A stretch of DNA of 18,296 nucleotides from Anaerotignum sp. (lineage in GTDB: Bacteria > Bacillota > Clostridia > Lachnospirales > Anaerotignaceae), in contig JAHHTV010000011.1 in assembly GCA_020024395.1 (NCBI GenBank), positions 1-18,296 of the forward strand, read 5' to 3'. Of the stretch, positions 1 through 8,695 are shown piece by piece. The stretch's first letter is position 1; each line of letters starts with the position of its first letter. The notes under the pieces are model-generated. The model saw nothing but the letters and a program-made list of their open reading frames with translations, had not been told where the DNA came from and did no database searches. The position numbers and the translations under genes are program-made.

Positions 1-2559
1 GTATATGGTTTTTTAAATATTTTATTGAAGTTGATAGATGAAGAAAATCCCGATTATTTGGCAGTGGCATTTGATTTGCATGCACCCACATTTCGCCATG
101 AGGCTTTTACAGAATATAAAGGCAATCGAAAATCTATGCCTGACGAATTAAGAGAGCAAATGCCTTTGCTAAAAGAGGTATTGCGTGCAATGGGCATTAT
201 ATTATATGAACAAGAAGGCTTTGAAGCAGATGATATATTGGGCAGTTTGTCAAAACAGGCAGAACAAAAAGGGATATTGCCCGTTGTGGTTTCGGGTGAC
301 AGAGATTTGTTACAGTTAGCAAGCGATACATTGAAAGTGCGTATTCCCAAAACAAAAGGTGGACGCACAGAAACAGAAGATTATTATGCAAAAGATGTCA
401 TAGAAGCATATGGTGTGACACCCACAGAGTTTATTGATGTCAAAGCGTTGATGGGGGATAGTTCTGATAATATTCCAGGTGTGCCGAGCATTGGCGAAAA
501 AACAGCCGTGAAAATCATACAACAATATCACGATTTGGAAACTGCTATTGCACATGCATCAGAAGTCAAACCAAAAAAAGCAGCTGAAAACTTGGAAAAA
601 TTTCAGGAACAAGCTAGAATGAGTAAATATTTGGCAACCATTGTACGGGATATGGATTTGCAAATGGATATGGCACAAATGGGTGCAAAAGCATTGTTTA
701 CACCAGAAGCATATACACTCATCAAAAAGCTGGAATTCAAAAGCTTGTTTGCAAGATTTGAGCAAAATACAGTGCAAGAAACAAAAAAACAAGAGAATAT
801 ATATCATTATATTGATACAGAAGCAGAGGCAAAAACATTTTTCCAAAATATCGAAAAAAAAGAAACGGCATATGTGTTGTTACTTGATGATGGCGTTTGG
901 AAGGGAATGGCAATTTGTCAAAAAGCAGGTGAGAGTACATTTTTGGAAATTACAGAAAAATTGCTCCCTGAAAAATTGGCAGAATACGCAAAGCCATTTT
1001 TACAGTCAGAAGATTATCAAATCATTGGACATGATGTGAAACGTGATATTCGTGTATTGCGTTATTTTGGTGTGGAAAAAATCAATGCAACATTTGATAC
1101 CATATTGGCAGCATATCTGCTAAATGCAACAAATGAAACATATGCATATGATGATTTGGCAAGAGATTTTTTGGCAGAAATATACCCCTCTACGGAGCAG
1201 GTATTGGGCAAAGGCAGAACAAAACGGCCTGTAGAAAGTTTGCCATTGGATGAGCGTTTGCCATTTGTTGCTGCACAGGCAGAAATTATGTATCGTGCAA
1301 AACAAGTGTTGTTGCAAGAATTGGAAAAAAACGAGCAAAAAGATTTGTTTTTTGATATGGAAATGCCTTTGTTGTATGTGCTGGCAGACATGGAAGCATA
1401 TGGCATAAAAGTAGATAGAGATGGGCTGATTGCATACCAAAAACAGTTGGAAAAAAGCATTGATGGTATTACAAAAGAAATTTATGAACTGTCAGGAGAA
1501 GTGTTTAACTTAAATTCTCCAAAACAGTTGGGCGTCATATTGTTTGAAAAAATGGAACTACCTGGTGGCAAAAAAACAAAAACAGGATATTCTACAGCTG
1601 CGGATGTATTGGAAAAATTGAAAAATGAACATCCGATTGTGGATAAAATATTGTATTACAGACAGTTGGCAAAGCTGAAAAGTACATATGCAGATGGTTT
1701 GCTTTCTGTGATGGATGAAAAAACAGACAAAATATATTCTACATTCAATCAAACGATTACCGCAACAGGGCGTATTAGCTCGACAGAACCAAATTTACAA
1801 AATATTCCCATTCGTTTGGCATTTGGAAGAGAATTGCGGCGGGTATTTATTCCAACATCAGAAGAATATTGCTTTTTAGATGCCGATTATTCACAAATAG
1901 AATTGCGTATACTGGCACATATGGCAGGAGATGAAACACTGATTGAAGCATTCAAACAAAAACAAGATATTCACCGTTTGACAGCATCACAAGTGTTCCA
2001 TGTACCGTTTGATGAAGTGACAGAATTGCAAAGAAGAAATGCAAAAGCAGTCAATTTCGGCATTGTATATGGTATTGGTGCATTTAGTTTGAGCCAAGAT
2101 TTGGAAATTAGCAGAAAAGAAGCAGAAGAATATATACAGGCGTATTTTACAAAATATCCAAAAATAAAAGATTATTTACAAAATATGGTAAATTGTGCCA
2201 CAGAAAAAGGCTATGCAGAAACCATTTGTCATAGACGACGTGCTATGCCAGAATTGCAAAGTGGCAATTTTATGCAGCGTTCTTTTGGGGAGCGTGTGGC
2301 AATGAATATGCCGATACAAGGTAGTGCAGCAGATATTATCAAAATTGCAATGATAAAAGTACATCATGCGTTACAAGCTGGTGGGTATCGTTCTCGTTTG
2401 GTGTTGCAAGTGCATGATGAATTGTTGATTGAAACGCACAAAGAGGAATTGGAACAAGTCAAACAAATTTTGAAAGAAAATATGGAACAAGCCATTGCTT
2501 TGACTGTGCCTTTGGATGTGGATGTACACGAAGGGAAAAACTGGTTGGAAGCAAAATAA
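1..2559 (+). CDS. polA: DNA polymerase I, 5' end outside the window
   Basis: Family A polymerase for Okazaki-fragment processing and gap-filling repair. The reading frame is open from base 1, and the first residues (VYGFLN...) match the conserved region about 35 residues into PolA. The TTG at 25 is therefore not the start, and 852 residues are visible. Domain order: a 5' nuclease with GDRD near 295-306 and the helix-3-turn motif GDSSDNIPG with SIGEKT near 454-505; a 3'-5' exonuclease-like domain at about 780-1330; then the polymerase. Motif A (DADYSQIELR) starts at 1879, motif B (RRNAKAVNFG) is near 2032, and motif C (QVHDE) is near 2407. The proofreading domain lacks the DxE of ExoI and the YxxxD of ExoIII, so editing is probably lost, as in several Bacillus and Thermus PolA proteins. 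coaE follows after 14 bases, indicating one transcript. Confidence 0.97.
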   Translation, partial: VYGFLNILLKLIDEENPDYLAVAFDLHAPTFRHEAFTEYKGNRKSMPDELREQMPLLKEVLRAMGIILYEQEGFEADDILGSLSKQAEQKGILPVVVSGDRDLLQLASDTLKVRIPKTKGGRTETEDYYAKDVIEAYGVTPTEFIDVKALMGDSSDNIPGVPSIGEKTAVKIIQQYHDLETAIAHASEVKPKKAAENLEKFQEQARMSKYLATIVRDMDLQMDMAQMGAKALFTPEAYTLIKKLEFKSLFARFEQNTVQETKKQENIYHYIDTEAEAKTFFQNIEKKETAYVLLLDDGVWKGMAICQKAGESTFLEITEKLLPEKLAEYAKPFLQSEDYQIIGHDVKRDIRVLRYFGVEKINATFDTILAAYLLNATNETYAYDDLARDFLAEIYPSTEQVLGKGRTKRPVESLPLDERLPFVAAQAEIMYRAKQVLLQELEKNEQKDLFFDMEMPLLYVLADMEAYGIKVDRDGLIAYQKQLEKSIDGITKEIYELSGEVFNLNSPKQLGVILFEKMELPGGKKTKTGYSTAADVLEKLKNEHPIVDKILYYRQLAKLKSTYADGLLSVMDEKTDKIYSTFNQTITATGRISSTEPNLQNIPIRLAFGRELRRVFIPTSEEYCFLDADYSQIELRILAHMAGDETLIEAFKQKQDIHRLTASQVFHVPFDEVTELQRRNAKAVNFGIVYGIGAFSLSQDLEISRKEAEEYIQAYFTKYPKIKDYLQNMVNCATEKGYAETICHRRRAMPELQSGNFMQRSFGERVAMNMPIQGSAADIIKIAMIKVHHALQAGGYRSRLVLQVHDELLIETHKEELEQVKQILKENMEQAIALTVPLDVDVHEGKNWLEAK

Positions 2560-2573
2560 AAGAGGGATACGAT

Positions 2574-3164
2574 ATGAAAGTCATTGGATTGACAGGTGGT
2601 ACAGGCAGCGGAAAAAGCGTTGTCAGTGGTCTGTTGGAAAAAGCAGGTGCTGTGATTGTGGATGCAGATAAAATCAGCAGAGAGATTATGGAAATCGGAA
2701 AACCTGCATATCAAGAAATTGTGTGTTATTTTGGTGATGGTATTTTACAACAAGATGGTTGCATATTTCGTAAAAAATTGGGTGAAATTGTGTTCCAAGA
2801 TGCCGAAAAATTAGCTTTTTTAAACAAATGCACGCACAAATATATTGCACAGGAAATGGAAAAACAAATTGCACACGCAAAAGCAGAAAATCAAGCAATT
2901 TGCATTGTATTAGATGCCCCATTGCTTTTTGAAGCAGGATTGGAAAAAATTTGTGATGCAGTTTGGGTGGTGTATGCGGCAGAAAATGTACGAGTATCAC
3001 GTATCATGCAGCGTGATGGCATTTCGGAAGAATTGGCAAAAGCAAGAATTGCAAACCAAAAAACTTGGGCAGAATATCAGTCATTATCAGATTTGGTATT
3101 GGACAATAGCCAAGATACCACACATTTACAAAAACAAGTGGAAAAAGCACTACAAACAATATAA
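2574..3164 (+). CDS. coaE: Dephospho-CoA kinase
   Basis: Catalyses the last step of coenzyme A synthesis, ATP-dependent phosphorylation of the ribose 3'-OH of dephospho-CoA, in the cytosol. The 196 residues are the usual family length. Visible motifs are the P-loop GGTGSGKS at residues 8-15, the substrate-side DAD at 30-32, the PLLFE stretch at 116-120 that follows a beta-strand, QRDG at 146-149 and the RIANQ segment near 158-162. The ATG is preceded by AGAGGG about ten bases upstream. The polA-coaE neighbourhood is familiar in Firmicutes; mutM, found between them in Bacillus, is absent here. Another CoA-pathway enzyme, panE, sits at the end of the same gene run. Asp is coded by GAT in 10 of its 11 positions. 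Confidence 0.96.
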   Translation: MKVIGLTGGTGSGKSVVSGLLEKAGAVIVDADKISREIMEIGKPAYQEIVCYFGDGILQQDGCIFRKKLGEIVFQDAEKLAFLNKCTHKYIAQEMEKQIAHAKAENQAICIVLDAPLLFEAGLEKICDAVWVVYAAENVRVSRIMQRDGISEELAKARIANQKTWAEYQSLSDLVLDNSQDTTHLQKQVEKALQTI

Positions 3165-3184
3165 AATGTTAAGGTGAATGGAAA

Positions 3185-3742
3185 ATGAGATGGCAATTTT
3201 TGAAACGATGGATAACATGGATTTTTGTATTGAGTGTTGCTGGTGCAATCGGGTATTTTTTGATATTGCCAAAAATTTTGCCTTTGAGCTGTAAAAGTTA
3301 TGTGGAAAAATATGCAGAACAATATCATGTGGAAAAATCGTTGGTGTATGCAGTGATATTTTGTGAAAGCGGTTTTGACCCAAATGCAGTTTCTTCGGCA
3401 GAGGCAAGAGGTTTGATGCAAATTACAGATGATACAGCAATATGGGCAGCAAGACAAATAGATGGTTTGGACACAGAAACATTGGAAATTACAGACCCAG
3501 AAACCAATATACAAATTGGTTGTTGGTATTTGGGTTGGTTGCTTGAAAAATTTGATGGAAATACACAGACTTCTTTGGCTGGGTATAATGCGGGACACAA
3601 CAAAGTTGCAACTTGGTTGGCTGATGAGGAAAAAAGCAAAGATGGGTTGACATTAGATGAAATTCCTTATGCAGAAACAGATAATTATGTCAAAAAAGTG
3701 GTGTTGATACAAAAATTATATCAGTGGCTATACCGTATATAA
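3185..3742 (+). CDS. Membrane-anchored lytic transglycosylase, SLT domain
   Basis: Predicted to cleave the MurNAc-GlcNAc bond of peptidoglycan, producing 1,6-anhydro ends, on the outer face of the membrane. The protein has 185 residues. A hydrophobic stretch at about residues 11-33, after a short basic N-terminus, looks like an uncleaved signal anchor. The SLT (goose-lysozyme-like) domain follows, with the presumed catalytic Glu61 in the CESGFDP segment, then GLMQI at 76-80, AGYNAG at 132-137 and an NYVKKV segment near 167-172, all family hallmarks in the right order. The start is supported by AAGGTGA just upstream. The gene lies 20 bases after coaE, and its stop codon overlaps the ribosome site of the next gene, so it is co-transcribed and perhaps translationally coupled. 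Small SLT proteins beside polA-coaE are common in Clostridia, as I recall. Confidence 0.92.
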   Translation: MRWQFLKRWITWIFVLSVAGAIGYFLILPKILPLSCKSYVEKYAEQYHVEKSLVYAVIFCESGFDPNAVSSAEARGLMQITDDTAIWAARQIDGLDTETLEITDPETNIQIGCWYLGWLLEKFDGNTQTSLAGYNAGHNKVATWLADEEKSKDGLTLDEIPYAETDNYVKKVVLIQKLYQWLYRI

Positions 3743-3748
3743 AGGAGG
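3741..3748 (+). promoter_or_regulatory. Near-perfect Shine-Dalgarno site overlapping the upstream stop codon
   Basis: AAAGGAGG lies 6 bases before the ATG at 3755. Its first two bases are the last two of the lytic transglycosylase TAA stop. It supports the lipoprotein start and suggests coupled translation of the two genes. Confidence 0.85.
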
Positions 3749-3754
3749 TGGCAT

Positions 3755-5383
3755 ATGAAAAAGAAAATATGGATTTGTTTGACTGCCACCATACTTACGG
3801 TGAGTATTTTTGCAGGATGTGGTACAGAAGCAGAAGAAAACACAGGTTTTTCTGTCACAACAGGACATGATGTACAAATCAAACAACCCAAAGAGGAAAT
3901 TACATTGTCTATGCATATTCCAGAAACATTAAACCCTTTGTATAATCGAGATGCTTCGGTAGATAGTATATTGAAACTGGTATATCTGCCACTGATTGCA
4001 CAAGATACAAACAGCAAACCAAAACAAAGCGTTGCAAAAAACTGGGTGGTTTCGGAAGATGGTATGATGGCATCTTTGCAGTTGCAAGAAGGATTGGTTT
4101 GGCAAAATGGAAATGCTGTGACGGCAGATGATGTGGTGTTTTCATTCAATGTGATACAAAATTCAGCAGAAGATGCAGTATATCGTCATGTGACAGATTA
4201 TGTGGCTGCTTGTACAAAAACAGGGGAATATAGCGTGAATGTGCGGTTTCGGAAACCGTTTAGCGGCAATTTGTCTGCGTTATATTTTCCAGTGATTTCT
4301 GCACAATATTATAAAGGACAAACAGATATTGGTAATGATGTAAATATGAAACCAATGGGAAATGGTCCATATCAAATGCAAAATTATACGATGGCTTCTG
4401 CTATGACATTGGTGCCAAATCAAAGTTATAAAGATGGTGTTGCAAATATTCCAAAAATTACTGTTAAAATTACAGGCAATGACGAAACAGATGCATACTC
4501 TTTCAGTCAAGGCATATTAGATGTTATGGTGGCAGATGCAACAGATGCAGGCAAATATATGGCAGAAAATGAAAGTTTGAAAAGCTATCCTTTTGATAGT
4601 GGCGTATATGATTTTATCGGTTTTCATTTTGGAAATGCCATTTTTCAGGAAAAACCTGTCAGACAGGCAGTGGCATATGTTGTGCCAAAAGACTATATTT
4701 ATGAAAGTGTGTATTTGCAATATGCAAATATGACAAATAGCCCTGTCAGCCCAACATCTTGGTTATATGAGGAGAATGTGGCACCTTATCATTACGACCC
4801 AGCTATGGCAGCAACGATATTGAAAAATGCAGGTTGGAAAGATATAGACAACAATAAAATACCAGAAAAAATGACGGAAAAAGGTGTTGTTTTGGAATTA
4901 CAGGCAACCATATTGGTCAATGAAGAAAATACCGCAAGAATGCAAATTGCTTCCAAACTGGCAGAAGAATTGAAAGCATTGGGATTTTCCATTACCATAG
5001 ATGCACAGCCATATGATGTGTATGCACAAAAGTTTGCAGCAGGGAAATATGATATAGTTGTGGGCAGTTGGAGAATGTCAGAAGTACCAGATTTGGCAGC
5101 ATTTTTTGGCACAAATGGGATGTATAACTATATACAATATCATGATGAAAATATGGATGCATTGTTGTATGCGGCAAATCATGCAGTGACAGAAGGTCAA
5201 ACATTGTTGGCATACAGCAATTTACAGAAAAAATTTGCAGAAGAATTGCCATATATCAGCATTGCATATCGACAAGATATTTTGTTGACTTCCGAAGATA
5301 TTGCAGGAGAAATTACGCCAAATCGTATCAATCCATATGAAGGCATTGTAAATTGGACAATCGAAAAAGACAAAAAACCGTAA
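3755..5383 (+). CDS. ABC transporter solute-binding lipoprotein, family 5 (oligopeptide/nickel type)
   Basis: A 542-residue extracellular solute-binding protein of the SBP_bac_5 (OppA/DppA) family, expected to be lipid-anchored to the outer face of the membrane and to capture peptides or a related ligand for an ABC importer. The signal peptide starts MKKKIWICL and ends in a lipobox IFAG followed by Cys22, the predicted lipidated residue. After it come the typical family elements: LNPLYN near residue 59, a VAKNWVVSEDG segment, LxWQNGNAVTADDVVFSF near residues 112-130, and RQAVAYVV in the second lobe. No permease or ATPase gene adjoins it, so this is an orphan receptor whose transporter must be encoded elsewhere. 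The ligand cannot be read from the sequence. It sits inside the polA operon, 13 bases before the GalT-like gene. Confidence 0.93.
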   Translation: MKKKIWICLTATILTVSIFAGCGTEAEENTGFSVTTGHDVQIKQPKEEITLSMHIPETLNPLYNRDASVDSILKLVYLPLIAQDTNSKPKQSVAKNWVVSEDGMMASLQLQEGLVWQNGNAVTADDVVFSFNVIQNSAEDAVYRHVTDYVAACTKTGEYSVNVRFRKPFSGNLSALYFPVISAQYYKGQTDIGNDVNMKPMGNGPYQMQNYTMASAMTLVPNQSYKDGVANIPKITVKITGNDETDAYSFSQGILDVMVADATDAGKYMAENESLKSYPFDSGVYDFIGFHFGNAIFQEKPVRQAVAYVVPKDYIYESVYLQYANMTNSPVSPTSWLYEENVAPYHYDPAMAATILKNAGWKDIDNNKIPEKMTEKGVVLELQATILVNEENTARMQIASKLAEELKALGFSITIDAQPYDVYAQKFAAGKYDIVVGSWRMSEVPDLAAFFGTNGMYNYIQYHDENMDALLYAANHAVTEGQTLLAYSNLQKKFAEELPYISIAYRQDILLTSEDIAGEITPNRINPYEGIVNWTIEKDKKP

Positions 5384-5396
5384 AAGGGGGATTTTT

Positions 5397-6374
5397 ATGT
5401 CGGAATTTAGAAGAAATCCTTTTACAGGAGAATGGACACTATATGCGGAAAACAGAAAAAATAAACCCTATGACTTTCAGTGGTTACGCCCCATAAAAAA
5501 AGATGGAAAAAATTGCCCTTTTTGTCCCAATCATGAAGATTGGACAACACCGCCTGTGTATCAAGATGGTGAAGATGGAGCATGGAATATTCGTGTTTTT
5601 CCAAATATGTATCCTGCTGTGAATATGGAAGGGCAAGAACATTTGGTGGATGATTTTTATGAGCAAAAGATGGGAACTGGTCGTCATGAAGTGCTTGTGG
5701 ATACAGCAATGCATGAGCAAACCATTGATATGTTTTCGTTTTCCCATTTGCAAAATGTACTGCAAGTGCTACAAATGCGGTATTTGGATATTCGCAAAGA
5801 AACACAAACGGCATATGTACAGGTATTCAAAAATTGTGGCGCACAAGCAGGCATGAGCATACAACATTCTCACTGGCAGTTATTGGGTATGCCCATTGTG
5901 CCAGAGCGTATACGCAAAATGATATTGCTTGGCATGGGCAAAGGTTGTCATTTTTGTGACATGATTGCACATGAACAAAATGTGAAAAAACGCATTGCCG
6001 CAGAAAATGATAGTTTTATTGCAATTACACCTTATGCATCCAGATACCCTTATGAAATTTGGATATTTCCCAAAATACATCAAAAAAATTTTGGTACATT
6101 ATCAGAAACAGAAATGGAAAAATTGACGGCAATATTACATGATTTGTTGCCAAAAGTAGCAATGTTGCGGCAAGATGTTGGGTATAACATTTGTGTGATG
6201 GACGGCCCGAAAGATACCGATTTTCATTGGCATTTGCAAATATTACCACGTATTGGCGGTGCTGCTGGATTTGAAAATGCAACCGATTGTTTTATGAATA
6301 TTGTACTTCCAGAACAAGCAGCATTGTATTATCAACAAAATATAAAAGACATAGAAAGGAAAGATAAAAAATGA
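5397..6374 (+). CDS. galT: Galactose-1-phosphate uridylyltransferase-family (HIT superfamily) nucleotidyltransferase
   Basis: A 325-residue HIT-superfamily protein with the GalT architecture. GalT moves UMP from UDP-glucose to galactose-1-phosphate through a covalent His intermediate. Residues seen: zinc-type Cys40 and Cys43 in CPFC; His106 in a position like the third zinc ligand; the His157-Ser-His159-Trp-Gln161 segment, where His159 would be the nucleophile; a second CxxC at 184-187; and a second HxH at 277-279 in FHWHLQILPR. The E. coli enzyme has HPHGQ, so the HSHWQ variant is notable. The closest functional class could also be an ADP-glucose-phosphorylase-like enzyme, so the substrate is uncertain. 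No galK or galE is nearby. The ribosome site is AAAGGGGG before the ATG, and the stop overlaps the panE start by four bases. Confidence 0.82.
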   Translation: MSEFRRNPFTGEWTLYAENRKNKPYDFQWLRPIKKDGKNCPFCPNHEDWTTPPVYQDGEDGAWNIRVFPNMYPAVNMEGQEHLVDDFYEQKMGTGRHEVLVDTAMHEQTIDMFSFSHLQNVLQVLQMRYLDIRKETQTAYVQVFKNCGAQAGMSIQHSHWQLLGMPIVPERIRKMILLGMGKGCHFCDMIAHEQNVKKRIAAENDSFIAITPYASRYPYEIWIFPKIHQKNFGTLSETEMEKLTAILHDLLPKVAMLRQDVGYNICVMDGPKDTDFHWHLQILPRIGGAAGFENATDCFMNIVLPEQAALYYQQNIKDIERKDKK

Positions 6375-7258
6375 AAAAAATAACATTATTGGGCGTTGGG
6401 GCTGTTGGCGGTGGTTTGCTTTGCAAAAATCCAAAAATGTTGGAAGAAATCAAAGTGGCAGTGACTGGCGCAAGAAAAGAGCGTATGCAAAAAGATGGCA
6501 TTGTGGTAAATGATGTGCAGTATTTTCCACAAATTGCAGAAAAAGAACCACAAGATATCGTATTGGTTGCTGTAAAAAATACACAACTACAAGATGTGCT
6601 TGGCGAAATGCAACAGTATATGGGCGAAGATACAATCATTGTACCATTGATGAATGGAATTTCAGCGGTAGAAGTGTTGCAAGAAGCATTTCCAAATCAG
6701 GTGGTTGTGCCAACTGTGGTGTATGTGGATGCACAAAAGTATGGAAATCGTATCAAATGCAGTGAAAAATATATGATAGAAATTGGCGGTGTCAAAAAAG
6801 AAGTGTTGGAAACATTGCAAACATTGTTTACAGAGTGTGATGTGGTGTGCAAAATCAGAGAAGATATACAACGGTATCAATGGAAAAAATTTATGGCAAA
6901 TATTGGTACAAATCAAGTTTCTGCAATCACTGGGGCAACATATGGCAATTTTATATCCATGCCAGAAGTAGCAGAAGCAGCAAAAGCAGCAATGGAAGAA
7001 GTGCTGGCTGTTGCTGTGGCAATGGGTATCAATTTGTTTGAAGAAGATGTGGATAATATTGTAAATAATTTCAAAAATTGGAATGAAAACGGCAAATCAT
7101 CTATGTTGCAAGATGTGGAAGCAAACCGCATAACAGAAGTAGACGTTTTTGCAGGAAAACTGGTTGCATTGGGCAAAAGTTGTGGCGTAGCAACACCAAT
7201 CAATCAAACATTATATTGGTTGTTGTGTGCAAAACAAAAAATATATACACAATCATAA
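6371..7258 (+). CDS. panE: 2-dehydropantoate 2-reductase (ketopantoate reductase)
   Basis: Reduces ketopantoate to pantoate with NADPH in pantothenate/CoA synthesis. The 295 residues are the family length. The N-terminal Rossmann motif GVGAVG is at residues 8-13. Conserved Asn95 is in LMNG, the catalytic Lys173 is in WKKFMANIGTN together with Asn177 and Asn181, and the C-terminal helical domain carries SSMLQD near 243-248 and Glu256 in ITEVD. These correspond to the known active-site set of the E. coli enzyme. Translation starts at an ATGA overlap with the galT-like gene, with AAAGGAAA upstream, so the two are probably coupled. The gene closes the first operon and is followed directly by a strong terminator. 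panB, panC and panD are not in the window. Some family members act on other 2-keto acids, so the pantoate role is likely but not certain. Confidence 0.9.
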   Translation: MKKITLLGVGAVGGGLLCKNPKMLEEIKVAVTGARKERMQKDGIVVNDVQYFPQIAEKEPQDIVLVAVKNTQLQDVLGEMQQYMGEDTIIVPLMNGISAVEVLQEAFPNQVVVPTVVYVDAQKYGNRIKCSEKYMIEIGGVKKEVLETLQTLFTECDVVCKIREDIQRYQWKKFMANIGTNQVSAITGATYGNFISMPEVAEAAKAAMEEVLAVAVAMGINLFEEDVDNIVNNFKNWNENGKSSMLQDVEANRITEVDVFAGKLVALGKSCGVATPINQTLYWLLCAKQKIYTQS

Positions 7259-7263
7259 TCCAT

Positions 7264-7296
7264 AAAAAAATCCCATTTATAAAATGGGATTTTTTT
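7264..7296. terminator. Bidirectional rho-independent terminator
   Basis: A perfect 15-bp inverted repeat: 7264-7278 pairs with 7282-7296 around a 3-base ATA loop. The core is TCCCATTT/AAATGGGA and the outer part is seven A paired with seven T. Either strand therefore gives a hairpin followed by a T run. It lies between the convergent panE and dacF genes and should end both. The last two bases overlap the dacF stop codon. Confidence 0.9.
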
Positions 7297-8689
7297 ATTT
7301 TTGTTTTTCATGATAAGCAGCTTGTTGTAAGCGGCGTTTTCTGGCAGCTTTTCTTTTGGCACGTTTGCGTTCTTGTATTTGATACAACATATAACGATAA
7401 GCAAAATATGCAAACAAAAGCAAAAGTAATATACCAATTACCACAAGTGCAATGGTTTTGAACATATGACTGCGTTTTTGTGCAGACATTTTTGCCAATT
7501 CTTCTTTTGTGGTTTCTGCAACATCATCAGATGCCACTAAATTTGCATGTGTAATGGGTTTGCCATCATAAGTGAGTGTGAGTGTACCAAGTATATCGCC
7601 TTTTACAATGGGAACAGATACGGTGTCATTACAAGTGATGGTTTGTTGTATATCTGCAACACTGCTTTGTTTTGGAATGGCGACATATATATCTTGTTCC
7701 AATATGGCAGATATGGTTTGTTTTGTGCTTGTTTTGTTTTGTAATGTTTCGGTAACAGCAACATTTTGTTTGATGTCTGTGCGAGAAACGGCTTTGATTG
7801 TTTTGTAATTTTCAAATCCATAATCAAATAATGTTTTGGTATCAACATAATGTTGCGCCCCTGCACATTTTAGTACAACAACAATGAGTTCGGTATCACC
7901 TTTTTTTGCAAATGTGACTAATGTGTTTAATGCTTCATTTGTAAAACCTGTTTTACCACCCTTTGCCTCTGGGTAATAATAAAGTGAATGGTTGTTTAAC
8001 ATTTGGTGCTGTCCATGCAAATAACGGGTTTCTGATTGTTTATTGGTAGGGGGGATTTCAAAATATGTTTTTTCTACCAATTTGCGGTATGTGTCATGTG
8101 TTAACAGTTGTTTTGTAATCAAAGCCATATCATGTGCAGTGGTATAATGTTCTTTGTCAAAAAGCCCGTTGGCATTGACAAAATTTGTGTTTTGACACCC
8201 AAGTTCTTTTGCACGTGCTGTCATGTGTTTTGCAAAGGATTCTGTACTTCCGTCCACAAATTCTGCGATACCATTGGAACATTCGTTTGCAGATTGCAGT
8301 ATAATGCCATACAACACTTGTTGGAGTGTGAGCGTTTCGCCTTCTTGTATGGCGATGTGTGAACTTCCTGGCTCTATGGTGTATATGGCATCATGTGAAA
8401 ATGTGATGGTATCTGTCAGACTGATATTTTCAGCTTCCATTTTTTCAAGTGCAAGTAATATGGTCATCAGTTTTGTGATACTTGCAGGATATTGTTTGGT
8501 ATCACTGTTTTTTTCATATAATATTTGTCCAGATGTTGCGTCCATCAATATGGCAGCTTCTGCGGTTAATTGCAGTTCGTCGGTTTGTGTGCTTTTTTGT
8601 GTTGTTTGTTCAGAAGAAATGGTTGCAAAAACTGTATTGGAAAACAACAAACACAATGCCAAAACAAAACTAAAAAATTTATATTTCAT
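7295..8689 (-). CDS. dacF: D-alanyl-D-alanine carboxypeptidase, DacF/PBP5 type (peptidase S11)
   Basis: Low-molecular-mass penicillin-binding protein that trims the terminal D-Ala from peptidoglycan stem peptides outside the cell. I start at the ATG at 8689 (464 residues) because AGGTG lies 6 bases before it. The GTG at 8698 is part of that ribosome site and has no site of its own. A signal peptide (about residues 1-22, ending VFA) is followed by the S11 domain with SITK at 70-73 (Ser70 nucleophile), SAN at 133-135 and KTG at 246-248. A C-terminal PBP5-like beta domain follows. Unusually, the protein then has a clear membrane span at about 414-435 and a short, strongly basic cytoplasmic tail, rather than the usual amphipathic helix. 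The gene is convergent with panE and divergent from comEA. The sporulation link of the name dacF is not shown here. Confidence 0.93.
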   Translation of the reverse strand: MKYKFFSFVLALCLLFSNTVFATISSEQTTQKSTQTDELQLTAEAAILMDATSGQILYEKNSDTKQYPASITKLMTILLALEKMEAENISLTDTITFSHDAIYTIEPGSSHIAIQEGETLTLQQVLYGIILQSANECSNGIAEFVDGSTESFAKHMTARAKELGCQNTNFVNANGLFDKEHYTTAHDMALITKQLLTHDTYRKLVEKTYFEIPPTNKQSETRYLHGQHQMLNNHSLYYYPEAKGGKTGFTNEALNTLVTFAKKGDTELIVVVLKCAGAQHYVDTKTLFDYGFENYKTIKAVSRTDIKQNVAVTETLQNKTSTKQTISAILEQDIYVAIPKQSSVADIQQTITCNDTVSVPIVKGDILGTLTLTYDGKPITHANLVASDDVAETTKEELAKMSAQKRSHMFKTIALVVIGILLLLLFAYFAYRYMLYQIQERKRAKRKAARKRRLQQAAYHEKQK

Positions 8690-8695
8690 GACATA

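Noticed and set aside
25..27. TTG as the start of polA
   Set aside because: The frame continues upstream to base 1 with residues that match the conserved PolA N-terminal region, so the gene simply begins outside the window.
3077..3598. 173-codon minus-strand open frame across coaE and the lytic transglycosylase
   Set aside because: Both plus-strand genes have full family motifs. The antisense product is Cys/His/Phe-rich, as expected from reverse reading of these codons.
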